Notes: generated by a model from the sequence alone, not told the origin. A stretch of DNA of 64,000 nt from Pigmentiphaga sp. NML030171 (GCF_002188635.1 NZ_NINX01000036.1:124001-188000), one strand, 5' to 3'; positions 45,160-54,981 are shown, counted from the first letter of the stretch. Translations and numbers: made by a program.

Positions 45160-47249
45160 CCGGCTGTTTCGTCGAAACCGCCCAGCGCCTTCATCAGGTG
45201 CGCATGGAGGTTGAACGGCCGGCGGCGCGATCGCACCCGGACGTAATCCCCCGAGGGCTGCTGCTGCCAGGCCAGCTGGTTGTCGCACAGGGCGAAGGTG
45301 AAGGATTCATCGATCACCCGCTTCTTCAGGGCCGGGTCGAATATGGGGAAAGCGACCTCGACCCGGCGGAAGAAATTGCGGTCCATCCAGTCGGCGGACG
45401 CCAGGTAGACCATCTCCTGGCCGCCGTTCAGGAAGTAGAACACCCGCGAATGCTCCAGGAAGCGGCCGACGATGGACCGCACGGTGATGTTCTCCGACAG
45501 CCCGGGGACGCCCGCGCGCAGGGTGCATACGCCCCGCACCACCAGATCGATGCGCACGCCGGCGCGGCTGGCCTTGTACAACTCCTCGATTACCGAGGGC
45601 TCGAGCAGCGAGTTCATCTTGGCCATGATCCGCGCCGGCTTGCCCGCCCGCGCATGGCGTGCCTCGCGGCGGACCAGCGCCACCATGGTCTCGTGCAGCG
45701 AGAACGGCGCCTGCAGCAGGCATTTCAGGTGGCGGCGCGCGCCCAGTCCGGTCAGTTGCGAGAAGATTTGCTCCATGTCCTCGCACATGCGCGCATCGGC
45801 GGTGAACAGGCCGAAGTCGGTGTAGAGGCGCGCGGTGCTGGGATGGTAGTTGCCGGTGCCCAGGTGGCCGTAGCGGCGGATGCGGCCGCGCTCATGACGC
45901 AGCACCAGGGCCATCTTGGCGTGGGTCTTGTGCCCCACCACGCCGTAGACCACGTGCGCGCCCACCTCTTCCAGCCGGGCGGCCCAGTTGATGTTGGTCT
46001 GCTCGTCGAAGCGTGCCATCAGTTCCACCACCACGGTCACTTCCTTGCCCGAACGGGCGGCCGCCAGCAGCAGGCGCATCAGCTCGGAGTCCTCGCCGGT
46101 GCGGTAGATGGTCTGCTTGATGGCGACCACGCCGGGATCGGCCGCCGCCGCCGTCAGGAAATCGATGACCGGCTGGAACGACTGGTAGGGATGGTGCAGC
46201 AGCCGGTCCTGCGTGGCGATGGCCTTGAACAGCTCGTCCGGCGTCAGGTTGTTGCGGTCGAAGGGGGACGGAATGGCCGCGCGGAACGGCGGGAATTTCA
46301 GCTCCGGCCGGTTGATGCCGTTCACCAGCTGCATCAGCCGCGCCAGGTTGACCGGCCCGTCCACCCGGTAGGCGTCGGCGGGCGTCAGGGAGAATTCCTT
46401 GAGCAGGAAGTTCTCGAGCTCCACCGGGCTGGAGTCGGCCAGCTCCAGCCGGACGCCGTCGCCGAAATGCCGCTGCGTCAGCTCGCCTTGCAGGGCCTGG
46501 CGCAAGTTGGTGATTTCCTCGTCATCGACGAACAGGTCGCTGTTGCGCGTCAGGCGCCACTGGTAGCAGCCGTCCACCGTCATGCCGGGGAACAGGTCGC
46601 CCACGAAGGCCTGCATGAACGAGGTCAGCATGACGTAGCCGTGAGGGTGGCCGGACAGCTCGGGCGGCATCTGCGTCAGGCGCGGCAAGGCGCGGGGCGC
46701 CTGCACGATGGCGATGGCGGCATTGCGGCCGAAGGCGTCGCGTCCCGACAGCTGGACGGCGAAGTTCAGGCTCTTGTTGAATACCCGCGGGAAAGGATGG
46801 GCCGGGTCGAGGCCGATGGGCGTCAACAGCGGCATGACGTCCAGCCGGAAGACCTCGTGCGCCCACGCCCGCTGCGCCGGGGTCCAGCTCTGCGCCATGT
46901 GCAGCACGATGCCCTCGGCCTGCAGCCGCGGCAGCACCTCGCGGTTCAGCAAGGCATATTGGCGCTCGACCAGCGCATGGGCGGCCTCGGATACACGCTG
47001 CACGACCTCGGCCGGCGTGCGGCCATCCAACCCGCGCGCACCGGGATTCTGCCGCACCTGTTCATGCAGGCTGGCCACGCGGATCTCGAAGAACTCGTCC
47101 AGGTTCGATGCGACGATGCACAGGAACCGCAATCTCTCGAGCAGGGGCGCCCGGTCGTCCTCGGCCAGGGCCAGCACTCGTTCGTTGAACTTGAGCAAGG
47201 CAAGCTCGCGATTCAGGAACAGGTCTTTGGCAGGCAATCTGGCAACCAT
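45156..47249 (-). CDS. ppk: Polyphosphate kinase 1
   Basis: The 697-residue enzyme has the PPK1 domains: FLNRELALLKFNERVLALAE at the N-terminus, LLTPIGLDPAHPFPRV, AIKQTIYRTGEDSELM, and the phosphohistidine region VGHKTHAKMALVLRHE followed by HLGTGNYHPSTARLYTDFGL. It makes long-chain polyphosphate from ATP. ATG at 47249 is 135 bp from the divergent ppx. A Pho box lies between. Confidence 0.97.
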   Translation of the reverse strand: MVARLPAKDLFLNRELALLKFNERVLALAEDDRAPLLERLRFLCIVASNLDEFFEIRVASLHEQVRQNPGARGLDGRTPAEVVQRVSEAAHALVERQYALLNREVLPRLQAEGIVLHMAQSWTPAQRAWAHEVFRLDVMPLLTPIGLDPAHPFPRVFNKSLNFAVQLSGRDAFGRNAAIAIVQAPRALPRLTQMPPELSGHPHGYVMLTSFMQAFVGDLFPGMTVDGCYQWRLTRNSDLFVDDEEITNLRQALQGELTQRHFGDGVRLELADSSPVELENFLLKEFSLTPADAYRVDGPVNLARLMQLVNGINRPELKFPPFRAAIPSPFDRNNLTPDELFKAIATQDRLLHHPYQSFQPVIDFLTAAAADPGVVAIKQTIYRTGEDSELMRLLLAAARSGKEVTVVVELMARFDEQTNINWAARLEEVGAHVVYGVVGHKTHAKMALVLRHERGRIRRYGHLGTGNYHPSTARLYTDFGLFTADARMCEDMEQIFSQLTGLGARRHLKCLLQAPFSLHETMVALVRREARHARAGKPARIMAKMNSLLEPSVIEELYKASRAGVRIDLVVRGVCTLRAGVPGLSENITVRSIVGRFLEHSRVFYFLNGGQEMVYLASADWMDRNFFRRVEVAFPIFDPALKKRVIDESFTFALCDNQLAWQQQPSGDYVRVRSRRRPFNLHAHLMKALGGFDETAG

Positions 47250-47305
47250 GGAATATCCGCAAAAATGGGCGACGAAGCTGAGACGGTTATTTTTGCGTCA
47301 AAATG

Positions 47306-47323
47306 ATGACTACCTTATGACAG
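47306..47323 (-). promoter_or_regulatory. Candidate Pho box upstream of ppk
   Basis: On the minus strand CTGTCAT-AAGG-TAGTCAT gives two half-sites exactly 11 bp apart, 56 bp before the ppk start. A further CTGTCAT on the plus strand (47334-47340) faces ppx. Both suggest PhoB control of polyphosphate metabolism. Confidence 0.6.
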
Positions 47324-47384
47324 TGCAACCATTCTGTCATCGAAGCGCCTTATTCTTGCAGTTCGCATTCCTTCTTTCCATTCC

Positions 47385-48875
47385 ATGAACCAATTGCTCG
47401 CCGCCGTCGATCTCGGCTCCAACAGTTTCCGCCTGGTGATCGGCCGCGTGGTCGACGAAGGCGGGACCATCCAGATCTACCCGGTCGACCGGCTCAAGGA
47501 AACCGTGCGGCTGGCGGCGGGCCTGCGGGCGGACAAGACGCTGGATACCTCGACCACCGATTTCGCGCTGCAGGTGCTGCGCCGTTTCGGCGAACGCCTG
47601 CGCAGCTTCCATCCGGAACGCGTGCGGGCAGTGGCCACCAACACGTTCCGCGTGGCGCGCAACGTCGCCGAGTTCCTGCCGCTGGCGGAAGAGGCCCTGG
47701 GCTTTCCCATCGAGGTCATCGCCGGGCGCGAGGAAGCGCGCCTCATTTTCTCGGGCGTCTCGCACTCCCTGCCCCCTTCCCCCGCCAAGCGGCTCGTGGT
47801 CGACATCGGCGGCGGCTCGACCGAGTTCATCGTCGGACGGCGCTTCGAGCCCGAGCTGATGGAATCGCTGTACATGGGATGCGTGAGCTTCAGCCGCGCC
47901 TACTTCCCCGACGGCATCATCGACGCCCACGCCATGAAGCAGGCCGAAATGGCCGCCCGCCGCGAGATCGAGGTCATCGCCAAGCAGTATCGCAAGGCGG
48001 GATGGCAGGAAGCCTACGGCTCGTCGGGAACGAGCAAGGCGCTGGGCGCGATCCTGACCGAGTCCGGCTTTTCGGAATCCGGCATCACGCGCCGCGGCAT
48101 GGACAAGCTCAAGGACAAGCTGATCAAGGCCGGTACGGTCGAACGCGCGCAGCTGGCGGGCATCAAGCCGGACCGCATCTCGGTGCTGCCCGGGGGCCTG
48201 GCCATCATGAGCGCGATCTTCGACGAGCTGGGCCTGGACGTGATGCGCACGGCCGACGGCGCGCTGCGCGTGGGGGTGCTGTACGACCTGGCCGGCCGCG
48301 ACGCCTCGCTGGACAAGCGCGACGACACGGTGCGCCAGTTCATGAGCCGCTACAAGGTGGACCGCGCCCAGGCCACGCGCGTGCGCCAGACGGCGCTGGA
48401 ACTGTTCAAGCAACTGGTGCCCATGCCCGCCGACGAGCACCAGGAATTGACCCGGGTGCTGGGCTGGGCCGCCGACCTGCACGAGATCGGCCTGTCCATC
48501 GCCCACAACACCTATCACCGGCACTCGGCCTACATCCTCGAACACGCCGACATGCCGGGCTTCTCGCGCCAGGACCAGGCGCTGCTCGCGCTCCTGGCGC
48601 TGGGCCACCAGGGCAAGCTGGCCAAGCTCCAGCACCTGGTCAACCACCACGAGCAATGGATCGCCATCCTGTGCCTGCGCCTGGCGGCCATTCTCTACCG
48701 CCGGCGCGAGGACATCGCCGCGCCGCCCATCAAGGTCTCGGTCAAGGGATCGTCCATCATCGTCAAGACCGACGCGGCCTGGATGAGTGCGCACCCGCTG
48801 ACCGACTTCACGCTGCGCGCCGAGGAATCAGAATGGCGCAAGGTGGGATTCACGTTCGAGCTGCTTGAGCTCTGA
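47385..48875 (+). CDS. ppx: Exopolyphosphatase
   Basis: The 496-residue protein is a Ppx/GppA phosphatase: AAVDLGSNSFRLVIGR (phosphate loop 1), ATNTFRVARN, GREEARLIFSGV, VVDIGGGSTEFIVG (loop 2) and SSGTSKALG. A C-terminal HD-like region (LGWAADLHEIGLSIAHNTYHRHSAYIL) is present as in long Ppx. It releases phosphate from polyphosphate ends. It is divergent from ppk. Confidence 0.95.
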   Translation: MNQLLAAVDLGSNSFRLVIGRVVDEGGTIQIYPVDRLKETVRLAAGLRADKTLDTSTTDFALQVLRRFGERLRSFHPERVRAVATNTFRVARNVAEFLPLAEEALGFPIEVIAGREEARLIFSGVSHSLPPSPAKRLVVDIGGGSTEFIVGRRFEPELMESLYMGCVSFSRAYFPDGIIDAHAMKQAEMAARREIEVIAKQYRKAGWQEAYGSSGTSKALGAILTESGFSESGITRRGMDKLKDKLIKAGTVERAQLAGIKPDRISVLPGGLAIMSAIFDELGLDVMRTADGALRVGVLYDLAGRDASLDKRDDTVRQFMSRYKVDRAQATRVRQTALELFKQLVPMPADEHQELTRVLGWAADLHEIGLSIAHNTYHRHSAYILEHADMPGFSRQDQALLALLALGHQGKLAKLQHLVNHHEQWIAILCLRLAAILYRRREDIAAPPIKVSVKGSSIIVKTDAAWMSAHPLTDFTLRAEESEWRKVGFTFELLEL

Positions 48876-49015
48876 ACGCAGGCGCCGGGTCAGCCGGCGC
48901 AATACCTTCACCCCGGTGCGGCGCAGCCGCCGCGTCAACCGCAAGCGCCTGCGCCGCGTTGCCGACGGACGCGGGAACGCGGCCGCCAGGCGGCGGCCAG
49001 GCGACGCCACGGACC

Positions 49016-49819
49016 TCACGAACGCCTCGAGACCTGGGATTCCAGCCCGAAGTGCCGGCGATAGCGATCGTCCAGCGCGTCGATGGACAGCAGCATGGGG
49101 AAATCGGCCGTGTTGAAATCGGCGTCCCAGGCCGGTTCGCCGCAGACGCGGGCCCCCACCTTCAGGTAGCCCTTGATCAGCGGCGGCACGCGGGTCGGCA
49201 GGTTGCAGTCCAGGCGCTCGACGGGAAGGCGGTGCAGCGGCTGCACGCGCAGGTCGCGGGCCTGTTCGATGTCGGCCGCCACCGAGCGGTACACCCCGGC
49301 CGCGGTCGCGCCGTCGTCGCGCAGGCTGACGCTGGCGCAACCGAACACGTAGCGCTTTCCGGTGCGGCGCAGGAACTCGGCCAGCCCCGACCACAGCAGC
49401 ATGATGACGGCGCCGCTGCGGTAGTCGCGATGGGTGCAGGAACGTCCGAACTCGACCAGCTCGCTGCGGATGGCGCCCAGGCCGGACAGGTCGAACTCGG
49501 ATTCGGAATAGTAGCCGCCGGCCTGGCGGGCCTGATCGGGCCCCAGGATGCGGTAGGTGCCCACGACCCGGCCGGTATCCAGTTCGCGCACGATGAGGTG
49601 TTCGCACCATGCATCGAACCGGTCCTCGTCGATGCCGTCGATGGCGGTCGGGAACACGGCCCCCATGTCTTCGGTGAACACCTCGTAGCGCAGGCGCTGG
49701 GCTTGCCGGACCTCTTCCCAGGAACGCGCCAGCCCCACAGCCAGGCCGGGGGTCTGGACACCGCCTTGAAGTTCGTCGGCCAGGCCGCGACGCGCTTCGA
49801 TGCGGGTGAATTCGAGCAT
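49016..49819 (-). CDS. GNAT-type acyltransferase, OlsB-like (ornithine lipid synthesis)
   Basis: The 267-residue protein has the OlsB/hemolysin-like GNAT pattern: EVRQAQRLRYEVFTEDMGA, then DAWCEHLIVRELDTGRVVGTYRIL, SESEFDLSGL, ELGRSC-type VEFGRSCTHRDYRSG and PLIKGYLKVGARVCGEPAWD. OlsB adds a 3-hydroxyacyl group from acyl carrier protein to ornithine, the first step to ornithine lipids, which replace phospholipids when phosphate is scarce. No olsA is adjacent. ATG at 49819 has AAGGAG 7 bases upstream; a GTG at 49825 is too close to it. A Pho box at 49873 supports phosphate control. The 140 bp between ppx and this gene hold nothing I recognise. Confidence 0.85.
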   Translation of the reverse strand: MLEFTRIEARRGLADELQGGVQTPGLAVGLARSWEEVRQAQRLRYEVFTEDMGAVFPTAIDGIDEDRFDAWCEHLIVRELDTGRVVGTYRILGPDQARQAGGYYSESEFDLSGLGAIRSELVEFGRSCTHRDYRSGAVIMLLWSGLAEFLRRTGKRYVFGCASVSLRDDGATAAGVYRSVAADIEQARDLRVQPLHRLPVERLDCNLPTRVPPLIKGYLKVGARVCGEPAWDADFNTADFPMLLSIDALDDRYRRHFGLESQVSRRS

Positions 49820-49872
49820 ATGCACACTCCTTGACAGGTAAGTCGAGTGTCGGTGCTTAGCGTTTCACGTCA

Positions 49873-49890
49873 TTGACAGAATAATGACGG
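49873..49890 (-). promoter_or_regulatory. Candidate Pho box upstream of the OlsB-like gene
   Basis: On the minus strand CCGTCAT-TATT-CTGTCAA shows two half-sites 11 bp apart, each one base off CTGTCAT, ending 53 bp before the ATG. The AT-rich N4 linker also matches the consensus. Confidence 0.65.
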
Positions 49891-49940
49891 TACCATGAAT
49901 CGGTCACAATTCGTGCCCTTGTTGAAACGCCTGCTTACGA

Positions 49941-50030
49941 ATGGAGCCCCCCCCTACGCGCTTACGCGCGCCCCCCAGGGGGCGAAACCGGCGGACCGGC
50001 AAAGCCGGATCCGCGGTTTCCTGGGTCTAG
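49941..50030 (+). repeat. Dispersed palindromic intergenic element, copy B
   Basis: In + orientation: a C-run with TACGCGCTTACGCGCG, CCCCCCAGGGGGCG, then GGCGGACCGGCAAAGCCGG with ATCCGC, ending CTGGGTCTAG. It faces copy C across about 50 bp, and the outer CTGGGTCTAG / CTAGACCCAG ends pair. No gene lies in 49820-50172 apart from promoter elements of the OlsB-like gene. Confidence 0.85.
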
Positions 50031-50080
50031 GGAAACTGTCTTGGACTGAAGCACCGGCGCCACAACCCGAGAAACGGGTA

Positions 50081-50170
50081 CTAGACCCAGGATGCGGTGG
50101 ATCCGGCTCCGCCGGTCCACCCGCATCGCCCCCTTGAGGGGGCCCGCGGAAGCGGGTAGAGGGTGGGCTT
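50081..50170 (-). repeat. Dispersed palindromic intergenic element, copy C
   Basis: The reverse-orientation partner of copy B: CTAGACCCAGGATGCGG, then GTGGATCCGGCTCCGCCGG with TCCACC, GCATCG, CCCCCTTGAGGGGG and a diverged CCGCGGAAGCGGG in place of the ACGCGC module. Read on the minus strand it begins 3 bp after the sixA stop. Confidence 0.85.
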
Positions 50171-50172
50171 CC

Positions 50173-50646
50173 CTAGACAAACTCGGGATTGATGACCGCG
50201 CGGACGACGACCTGGAAGTCTTCGTCGCGCTGGCGGCGGGCCAGCCACCACAGGCCGCCCTTCTTCAGGCTCCAGGGCAGGTCTTCGCCGGCCAGCAGGG
50301 TGCTGGCCACACGCCCCAGCGTGGGCTGGTGGCCCACCACCAGCACCGATCGCGGCGACAGGGGCCAGCCGGAGGCGGCCAGGACGTGGGCGGGCGCGGC
50401 CTCGGGCGCCAGTTCCGGCACGACGGTGTAGTCGCAGCCCAGGGCGTCGGCGGTCTGGCGCGTGCGCACCGCGGGGCTGGCCATGACCATCAGGTCGGAA
50501 GGGCCATGGGCCCGGAGCCACGCGGCGACGGCCTCGGCCTGCTTGTGCCCGCGCCGCGTCAGGGCGCGCTGCAGGTCGTTCGGGCCGTCTTCAGCCTCGG
50601 CGTGGCGCCAGAGAATCAGGTTCATGGATGCTGCTTGCATGGTCAT
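50173..50646 (-). CDS. sixA: SixA-type phosphohistidine phosphatase
   Basis: This protein of about 150-157 residues is a small histidine phosphatase with the phosphohistidine motif LWRHAEAED near the N-terminus, RALTRRGHKQAEAVAAWL, SPAVRTRQTAD and the second His in VVGHQPTLG. SixA removes phosphate from His-containing phosphotransfer proteins such as PTSNtr components. ATG at 50646 has GGGAGCTTCGATC upstream; ATG at 50625 gives the usual MNLILWRHA start but lacks a ribosome site. It lies 51 bp downstream of glmM on the same strand. Confidence 0.88.
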   Translation of the reverse strand: MTMQAASMNLILWRHAEAEDGPNDLQRALTRRGHKQAEAVAAWLRAHGPSDLMVMASPAVRTRQTADALGCDYTVVPELAPEAAPAHVLAASGWPLSPRSVLVVGHQPTLGRVASTLLAGEDLPWSLKKGGLWWLARRQRDEDFQVVVRAVINPEFV

Positions 50647-50697
50647 GATCGAAGCTCCCGATTTTGCCTGCCGGGCATGACTGAGGCTTGACAGACC

Positions 50698-52038
50698 CTA
50701 GGCCAGGCTGGCGGACAGGAGTCCCAGGCACTCGTCGACCAGGGCCTCCTCGGCCGCCTCGACCATCAGGCGCAGCTTGGGCTCCGTACCCGAGGCACGG
50801 ATCAGTACCCGTCCCTGGCCGTCCAGGCGCCGCTCGACCTCTTCCCTGGCATGGGCCAGCCCGGCGTGCTCGTGCCAGTCCAGGCCCGGCGCGAGCGGAA
50901 CGTTCACCAGCTTCTGAGGATACAGCCGCAGCGGCTCCAACAGCTCGGCCAGCGACTTGCCCTGGCGGCGCATCGCCGCCAGGACCTGGAGCCCGGCCAT
51001 GGTGCCGTCCCCGGTCGTATGCCGGTCCAGGCACAGCACGTGGCCGGAACTCTCGCCACCATACAGCCAGCCTTTCTTGCGCAGCATCGCCAGCACGTAG
51101 CGGTCGCCCACGGCGGCGCGCGCGAACGGCACGTTCAGGTCGCGCATCCGGTGCTCGAAGGCAAGATTGGTCATCTGCGTGCCGACCACGCCCGCGACCG
51201 GTCCGGCCAGCAGGCGGTCGGTCACGATGGCATACAGCAGCTCGTCGCCGTTGTAGCGCCTGCCGTCGCCATCGACCATCAACACGCGGTCGGCATCGCC
51301 GTCGAGCGCGATGCCCAGGTCGGCCTTCTGCGCTCCCACCGCCTCGGCCAGCGCATCCAGGTGCGTGGCGCCGACGCCGTCGTTGATGTTCATGCCGTTG
51401 GGCGCGCAGCCTATACAGCTGACGGTGGCCCCCAGCTCCTCGAACACGGCAGGCGCCACGTGATAGGCCGCGCCATGGGCCGCGTCGATCACCAGCCGCA
51501 TGTCGGTCAGGTCGAGATCGTTGGGGAATCCGCTCTTGCAGAATTCGATGTAGCGGCCCGCGGCATCCGTCAGGCGCTTGGCGCGGCCCAGCTTGCCGGA
51601 CGGCACGCATCCGACCGGTTCGCCCAGCGCCGCCTCGATGCGCAGCTCGACCTCGTCGGCCAGCTTCATGCCCGTGGCCGAGAAGAATTTGATGCCGTTG
51701 TCGAAATAGGGATTGTGCGAAGCGCTGATCACGATGCCGGCCGACAGGCGCAGCGCCCTGGTCAGGTATGCGATGGCCGGCGTGGGCATGGGACCGGCCA
51801 GCAGCACGTCGATGCCCGCCGCGGACAGCCCGGCCTCGAGCGCCGATTCCAGCATGTAGCCGGAGATGCGCGTGTCCTTGCCGATCAGGACGACCGGCTT
51901 CCCTCCCTCGCGATGTTCGGCCGTCAGGACCCGACCGGCCGCATACCCCAGGCGCAGCGCGAATTCCGCGTTGATGACCTTTGATCCGACCTTGCCCCGA
52001 ATGCCGTCGGTTCCGAAATACTTGCGTCGTCCAACCAT
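50698..52038 (-). CDS. glmM: Phosphoglucosamine mutase
   Basis: The 446-residue enzyme has [13 protein letters not shown] at the N-terminus, the phosphoserine loop [15 protein letters not shown], metal loop DGDADRV, sugar loop GGESSGH and phosphate loop [10 protein letters not shown]. It converts glucosamine-6-phosphate to glucosamine-1-phosphate for cell wall precursors. It follows folP by 51 bp in the conserved ftsH-folP-glmM order. Confidence 0.98.
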   Translation of the reverse strand: MVGRRKYFGTDGIRGKVGSKVINAEFALRLGYAAGRVLTAEHREGGKPVVLIGKDTRISGYMLESALEAGLSAAGIDVLLAGPMPTPAIAYLTRALRLSAGIVISASHNPYFDNGIKFFSATGMKLADEVELRIEAALGEPVGCVPSGKLGRAKRLTDAAGRYIEFCKSGFPNDLDLTDMRLVIDAAHGAAYHVAPAVFEELGATVSCIGCAPNGMNINDGVGATHLDALAEAVGAQKADLGIALDGDADRVLMVDGDGRRYNGDELLYAIVTDRLLAGPVAGVVGTQMTNLAFEHRMRDLNVPFARAAVGDRYVLAMLRKKGWLYGGESSGHVLCLDRHTTGDGTMAGLQVLAAMRRQGKSLAELLEPLRLYPQKLVNVPLAPGLDWHEHAGLAHAREEVERRLDGQGRVLIRASGTEPKLRLMVEAAEEALVDECLGLLSASLA

Positions 52039-52089
52039 CTTGGATGGCCCCCTGCTTGTTGTTCTTGTCCGCGCGAGAGCGCGCGGCCA

Positions 52090-52956
52090 TCATTCGTCCC
52101 AGGCCTGCACCGCTTGCCAGACCTTCAGGGCGTCCACGGTGGCCGCGACGTCGTGGACGCGGACGATGGCCGCCCCGCGATCCACCGCGGCCAGGGCCGC
52201 CGCGACGCTGCCCGCCACCCGTTCCCCCACGGGCTTGCCGGTCACCGCCCCGATCATGGTCTTGCGGGACACTCCGATTAGTAGCGGATATCCCAGCGCA
52301 CCGATAGTGGGCAAACTACGCATGAGCTGGTAGTTGTGGGCGGTAGTCTTGCCGAACCCGAATCCCGGGTCCAGGCAGATCCGCTCGCGTGCCACGCCTG
52401 CCGCCAGCAGGCGCTGCGCCTGCTGGCGCAGGAAGGCGGCCACCTCGCCGGCCACGTTACCGTAGACCGGCGCCTGCTGCATGGTGCGCGGTTCGCCCTG
52501 CATGTGCATCACGCACAAACCGCTCGCCCCCCGCGCCACCGCCTCGATGGCCCCCGGCTGCCGGAATCCGTAGATATCGTTGATCATGTCGGCGCCCGCA
52601 TCCAGCGCCGCCCGCATCACCGCCGGCTTGAAGGTGTCCACCGACAACGGCACCCCGCAATCCCGCAGCGCCTCGATCAACGGCAACAGCCTTGCCAGCT
52701 CGTCCTCCAACGACACCGGCGCGGCCCCCGGCCGCGTCGACTCGCCGCCGATATCCAGCATGTCGGCCCCTTCGGCGACCAGTTGCCGCGCATGCGCGAT
52801 CCCCGCATCCAGCGCCAGACTCTTCCCCCCATCGGAAAACGAATCCGGCGTGACGTTGATGACCCCCATGACCAGCGGCCGGGAAAACTCAAGAGAAAAG
52901 CGACCGCACTGAAGCCGAAGCGGACTATCAGAATGAATTGGCACGGAACCCTGCAT
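52090..52956 (-). CDS. folP: Dihydropteroate synthase
   Basis: The 288-residue enzyme has VMGVINVTPDSFSDGG, DIGGESTRPGAAPVS, VDTFKPAV, NDIYGF and the late DPGFGFGKTTAHN and GVSRKTMIG loops that bind pterin and p-aminobenzoate. It makes dihydropteroate for folate and is the sulfonamide target. ATG at 52956 is the first good start. It is separated from ftsH by a hairpin and a repeat element. Confidence 0.97.
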   Translation of the reverse strand: MQGSVPIHSDSPLRLQCGRFSLEFSRPLVMGVINVTPDSFSDGGKSLALDAGIAHARQLVAEGADMLDIGGESTRPGAAPVSLEDELARLLPLIEALRDCGVPLSVDTFKPAVMRAALDAGADMINDIYGFRQPGAIEAVARGASGLCVMHMQGEPRTMQQAPVYGNVAGEVAAFLRQQAQRLLAAGVARERICLDPGFGFGKTTAHNYQLMRSLPTIGALGYPLLIGVSRKTMIGAVTGKPVGERVAGSVAAALAAVDRGAAIVRVHDVAATVDALKVWQAVQAWDE

Positions 52957-52977
52957 GCATGCTTACGCCACGAAACA

Positions 52978-53003
52978 ACAAAGGGCGGCAAAAACGCCGC
53001 CCT
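52978..53003 (-). terminator. Terminator-like hairpin between ftsH and folP
   Basis: On the minus strand AGGGCGGC and GCCGCCCT form an 8-bp stem with a GTTTTT loop, followed by TTGTTGTTTCG. It lies past the repeat that follows ftsH and 22 bp before folP, so it would limit read-through into folP-glmM. Confidence 0.6.
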
Positions 53004-53022
53004 CCACCAGCCAGTTGCCCTC

Positions 53023-53094
53023 CCAGGGCGGATCCGGCTCCGCCGGTCCGCCAGTGCCGCCCCTGGGGGCCGCGCCAAGCGCGTAGGGGGACCG
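53023..53094 (-). repeat. Dispersed palindromic intergenic element, copy D
   Basis: Read on the minus strand it starts immediately after the ftsH stop: GGTCCCCCTACGCGCTTGG, CCCCCAGGGGCGG, then GGCGGACCGGCGGAGCCGG with ATCCGCC, CCCTGGGA. The module order matches the other copies. Confidence 0.85.
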
Positions 53095-54981
53095 CTAAGC
53101 CACCGCTGTTGCGTTCTGCGCGACGCCGCCGGTGCTGGGCGGCGTGTTGGGCGGCGCGCCGGCCGAATCCGAGGCCTTGGGCGGCCGCGGCGGACGTCCG
53201 TCGATGATGTCGTTGATCTGGTCCGCGTCGATGGTTTCCCACTCGAGCAGCGCGCGGGTCATGGATTCGACCTTGTCGCGGTTGTCCTCCAGGATCTTGC
53301 GCGCCACCGCGTACTGCTCATCGATGATGCGGCGGATCTCGCCATCGACCTTCTGCATGGTCGCCTCGGACACCTGGGTCGTCTTGGTGATGCTGCGGCC
53401 CAGGAACACCTCGCCTTCGTTCTCGGCATAGACCATGGGGCCCAGCGAGTCGGTCATGCCGTAGCGGGTGACCATGTCGCGCGCGATCTGGGTCGCCCGC
53501 TCGAAGTCGTTCGAGGCGCCGGTGGTCATCTGGTTCATGAAGACCTCTTCGGCGATACGGCCGCCGAACAGCACCGCGATGGTGTTCAGCATGCGGTCCT
53601 TGTCCATGCTGTAGCGATCGCCCTCGGGCAACTGCATGGTCACGCCCAGCGCGCGGCCGCGCGGGATGATGGTGACCTTGTGCACCGGGTCGGTCTTGGG
53701 CAGCATCTTGGCGACGATGGCGTGGCCGGACTCGTGGTACGCGGTGTTGCGGCGCTCTTCCTCGGGCATGACGATGGAGCGGCGCTCGGCGCCCATGATG
53801 ATCTTGTCCTTGGCCTTCTCGAAGTCCAGCATGTCCACCGTGCGGCCGTTGCGGCGGGCGGCGAACAGCGCGGCCTCGTTCACGAGGTTGGCGAGGTCCG
53901 CGCCCGAGAAACCGGGCGTGCCGCGGGCCAGGATGGTGGCGTCGACGTCGGACGACACCGGCACCTTGCGCATGTGGACCTTCAGGATCTGCTCGCGGCC
54001 GCGGATGTCGGGCAGCGGCACCACGACCTGGCGGTCGAAGCGGCCCGGGCGCAGCAGCGCCGGGTCGAGCACGTCGGGCCGGTTGGTGGCGGCGATCACG
54101 ATGATGCCCTGGCCGGTCTCGAAGCCGTCCATTTCCACCAGCATCTGGTTCAGGGTCTGCTCGCGCTCGTCGTTGCCGCCGCCCAGGCCGGCGCCGCGCT
54201 GGCGGCCGACAGCGTCGATTTCATCGATGAAGATGATGCAGGGGGCATGCTTCTTGGCGTTCTCGAACATGTCGCGCACGCGGGCCGCGCCCACGCCGAC
54301 GAACATCTCGACGAAGTCCGAGCCGGAGATGCTGAAGAACGGCACCTTGGCCTCGCCGGCGATGGCGCGCGCCAGCAGGGTCTTGCCGGTACCCGGCGAG
54401 CCCACCATCAGCACGCCGCGCGGAATGCGGCCGCCCAGCTTCTGGAATTTCGAGGGGTCGCGCAGGAAGTCGACCAGTTCCTGGACGTCTTCCTTGGCCT
54501 CGTCGCAGCCCGCGACGTCGGCGAAGGTGACCGTGTTCGAATTCTCGTCCAGCATGCGCGCACGCGACTTGCCGAAGTTGAACGCGCCGCCGCGTCCGCC
54601 GCCCTGCATCTGGCGCATGAAGAATATCCAGACGCCGATCAGCAGCAGCATCGGGAACCACGAGACGAAGATGCTCATGAAGAGCGAGGGCTCTTCCTTG
54701 GCCTTGCCCGATACCTGGACGCCGTACTTCATCAGGTCGCTGACCAGCCAGAGATCGCCGGGGGACGTGATGCTGTAGGGACGGCCGTCGGTGGGCGTGA
54801 CGCTCAGCACATCGCCCTGGATGTCCACTTTCTGGATGCGCCCGGCCTTGGCCTCTTCCATGAACTGGGAGTAGGACACGGTGTCCTGCGGACGGGTACG
54901 GCCCTCGAACTGCTTGAAGACCGTAAACAGGACGAATGCGATCACCATCCAGACCGCGACTTTGGAGAACATGTTGTTCAA
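53095..54981 (-). CDS. ftsH: ATP-dependent zinc metalloprotease FtsH
   Basis: The 628-residue protein has two N-terminal membrane helices flanking a periplasmic domain, an AAA+ domain with Walker A GSPGTGKT, Walker [10 protein letters not shown] and the second region of homology [17 protein letters not shown], and the zinc site HESGH. It degrades membrane proteins and short-lived regulators at the inner membrane. The start is TTG at 54981, preceded by TAGGAGATCGACC; the ATG at 54972 lacks a ribosome site at the right distance. Walker A has Ser where most homologues have Pro. It follows rlmE on the same strand. Confidence 0.97.
   Translation of the reverse strand: MNNMFSKVAVWMVIAFVLFTVFKQFEGRTRPQDTVSYSQFMEEAKAGRIQKVDIQGDVLSVTPTDGRPYSITSPGDLWLVSDLMKYGVQVSGKAKEEPSLFMSIFVSWFPMLLLIGVWIFFMRQMQGGGRGGAFNFGKSRARMLDENSNTVTFADVAGCDEAKEDVQELVDFLRDPSKFQKLGGRIPRGVLMVGSPGTGKTLLARAIAGEAKVPFFSISGSDFVEMFVGVGAARVRDMFENAKKHAPCIIFIDEIDAVGRQRGAGLGGGNDEREQTLNQMLVEMDGFETGQGIIVIAATNRPDVLDPALLRPGRFDRQVVVPLPDIRGREQILKVHMRKVPVSSDVDATILARGTPGFSGADLANLVNEAALFAARRNGRTVDMLDFEKAKDKIIMGAERRSIVMPEEERRNTAYHESGHAIVAKMLPKTDPVHKVTIIPRGRALGVTMQLPEGDRYSMDKDRMLNTIAVLFGGRIAEEVFMNQMTTGASNDFERATQIARDMVTRYGMTDSLGPMVYAENEGEVFLGRSITKTTQVSEATMQKVDGEIRRIIDEQYAVARKILEDNRDKVESMTRALLEWETIDADQINDIIDGRPPRPPKASDSAGAPPNTPPSTGGVAQNATAVA

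Noticed and set aside
48876-49015. Arg-rich open frame between ppx and the OlsB-like gene, extending into the latter in another frame
   Set aside because: It has no ribosome site, overlaps the OlsB-like gene for most of its length and has composition expected of a shifted frame.
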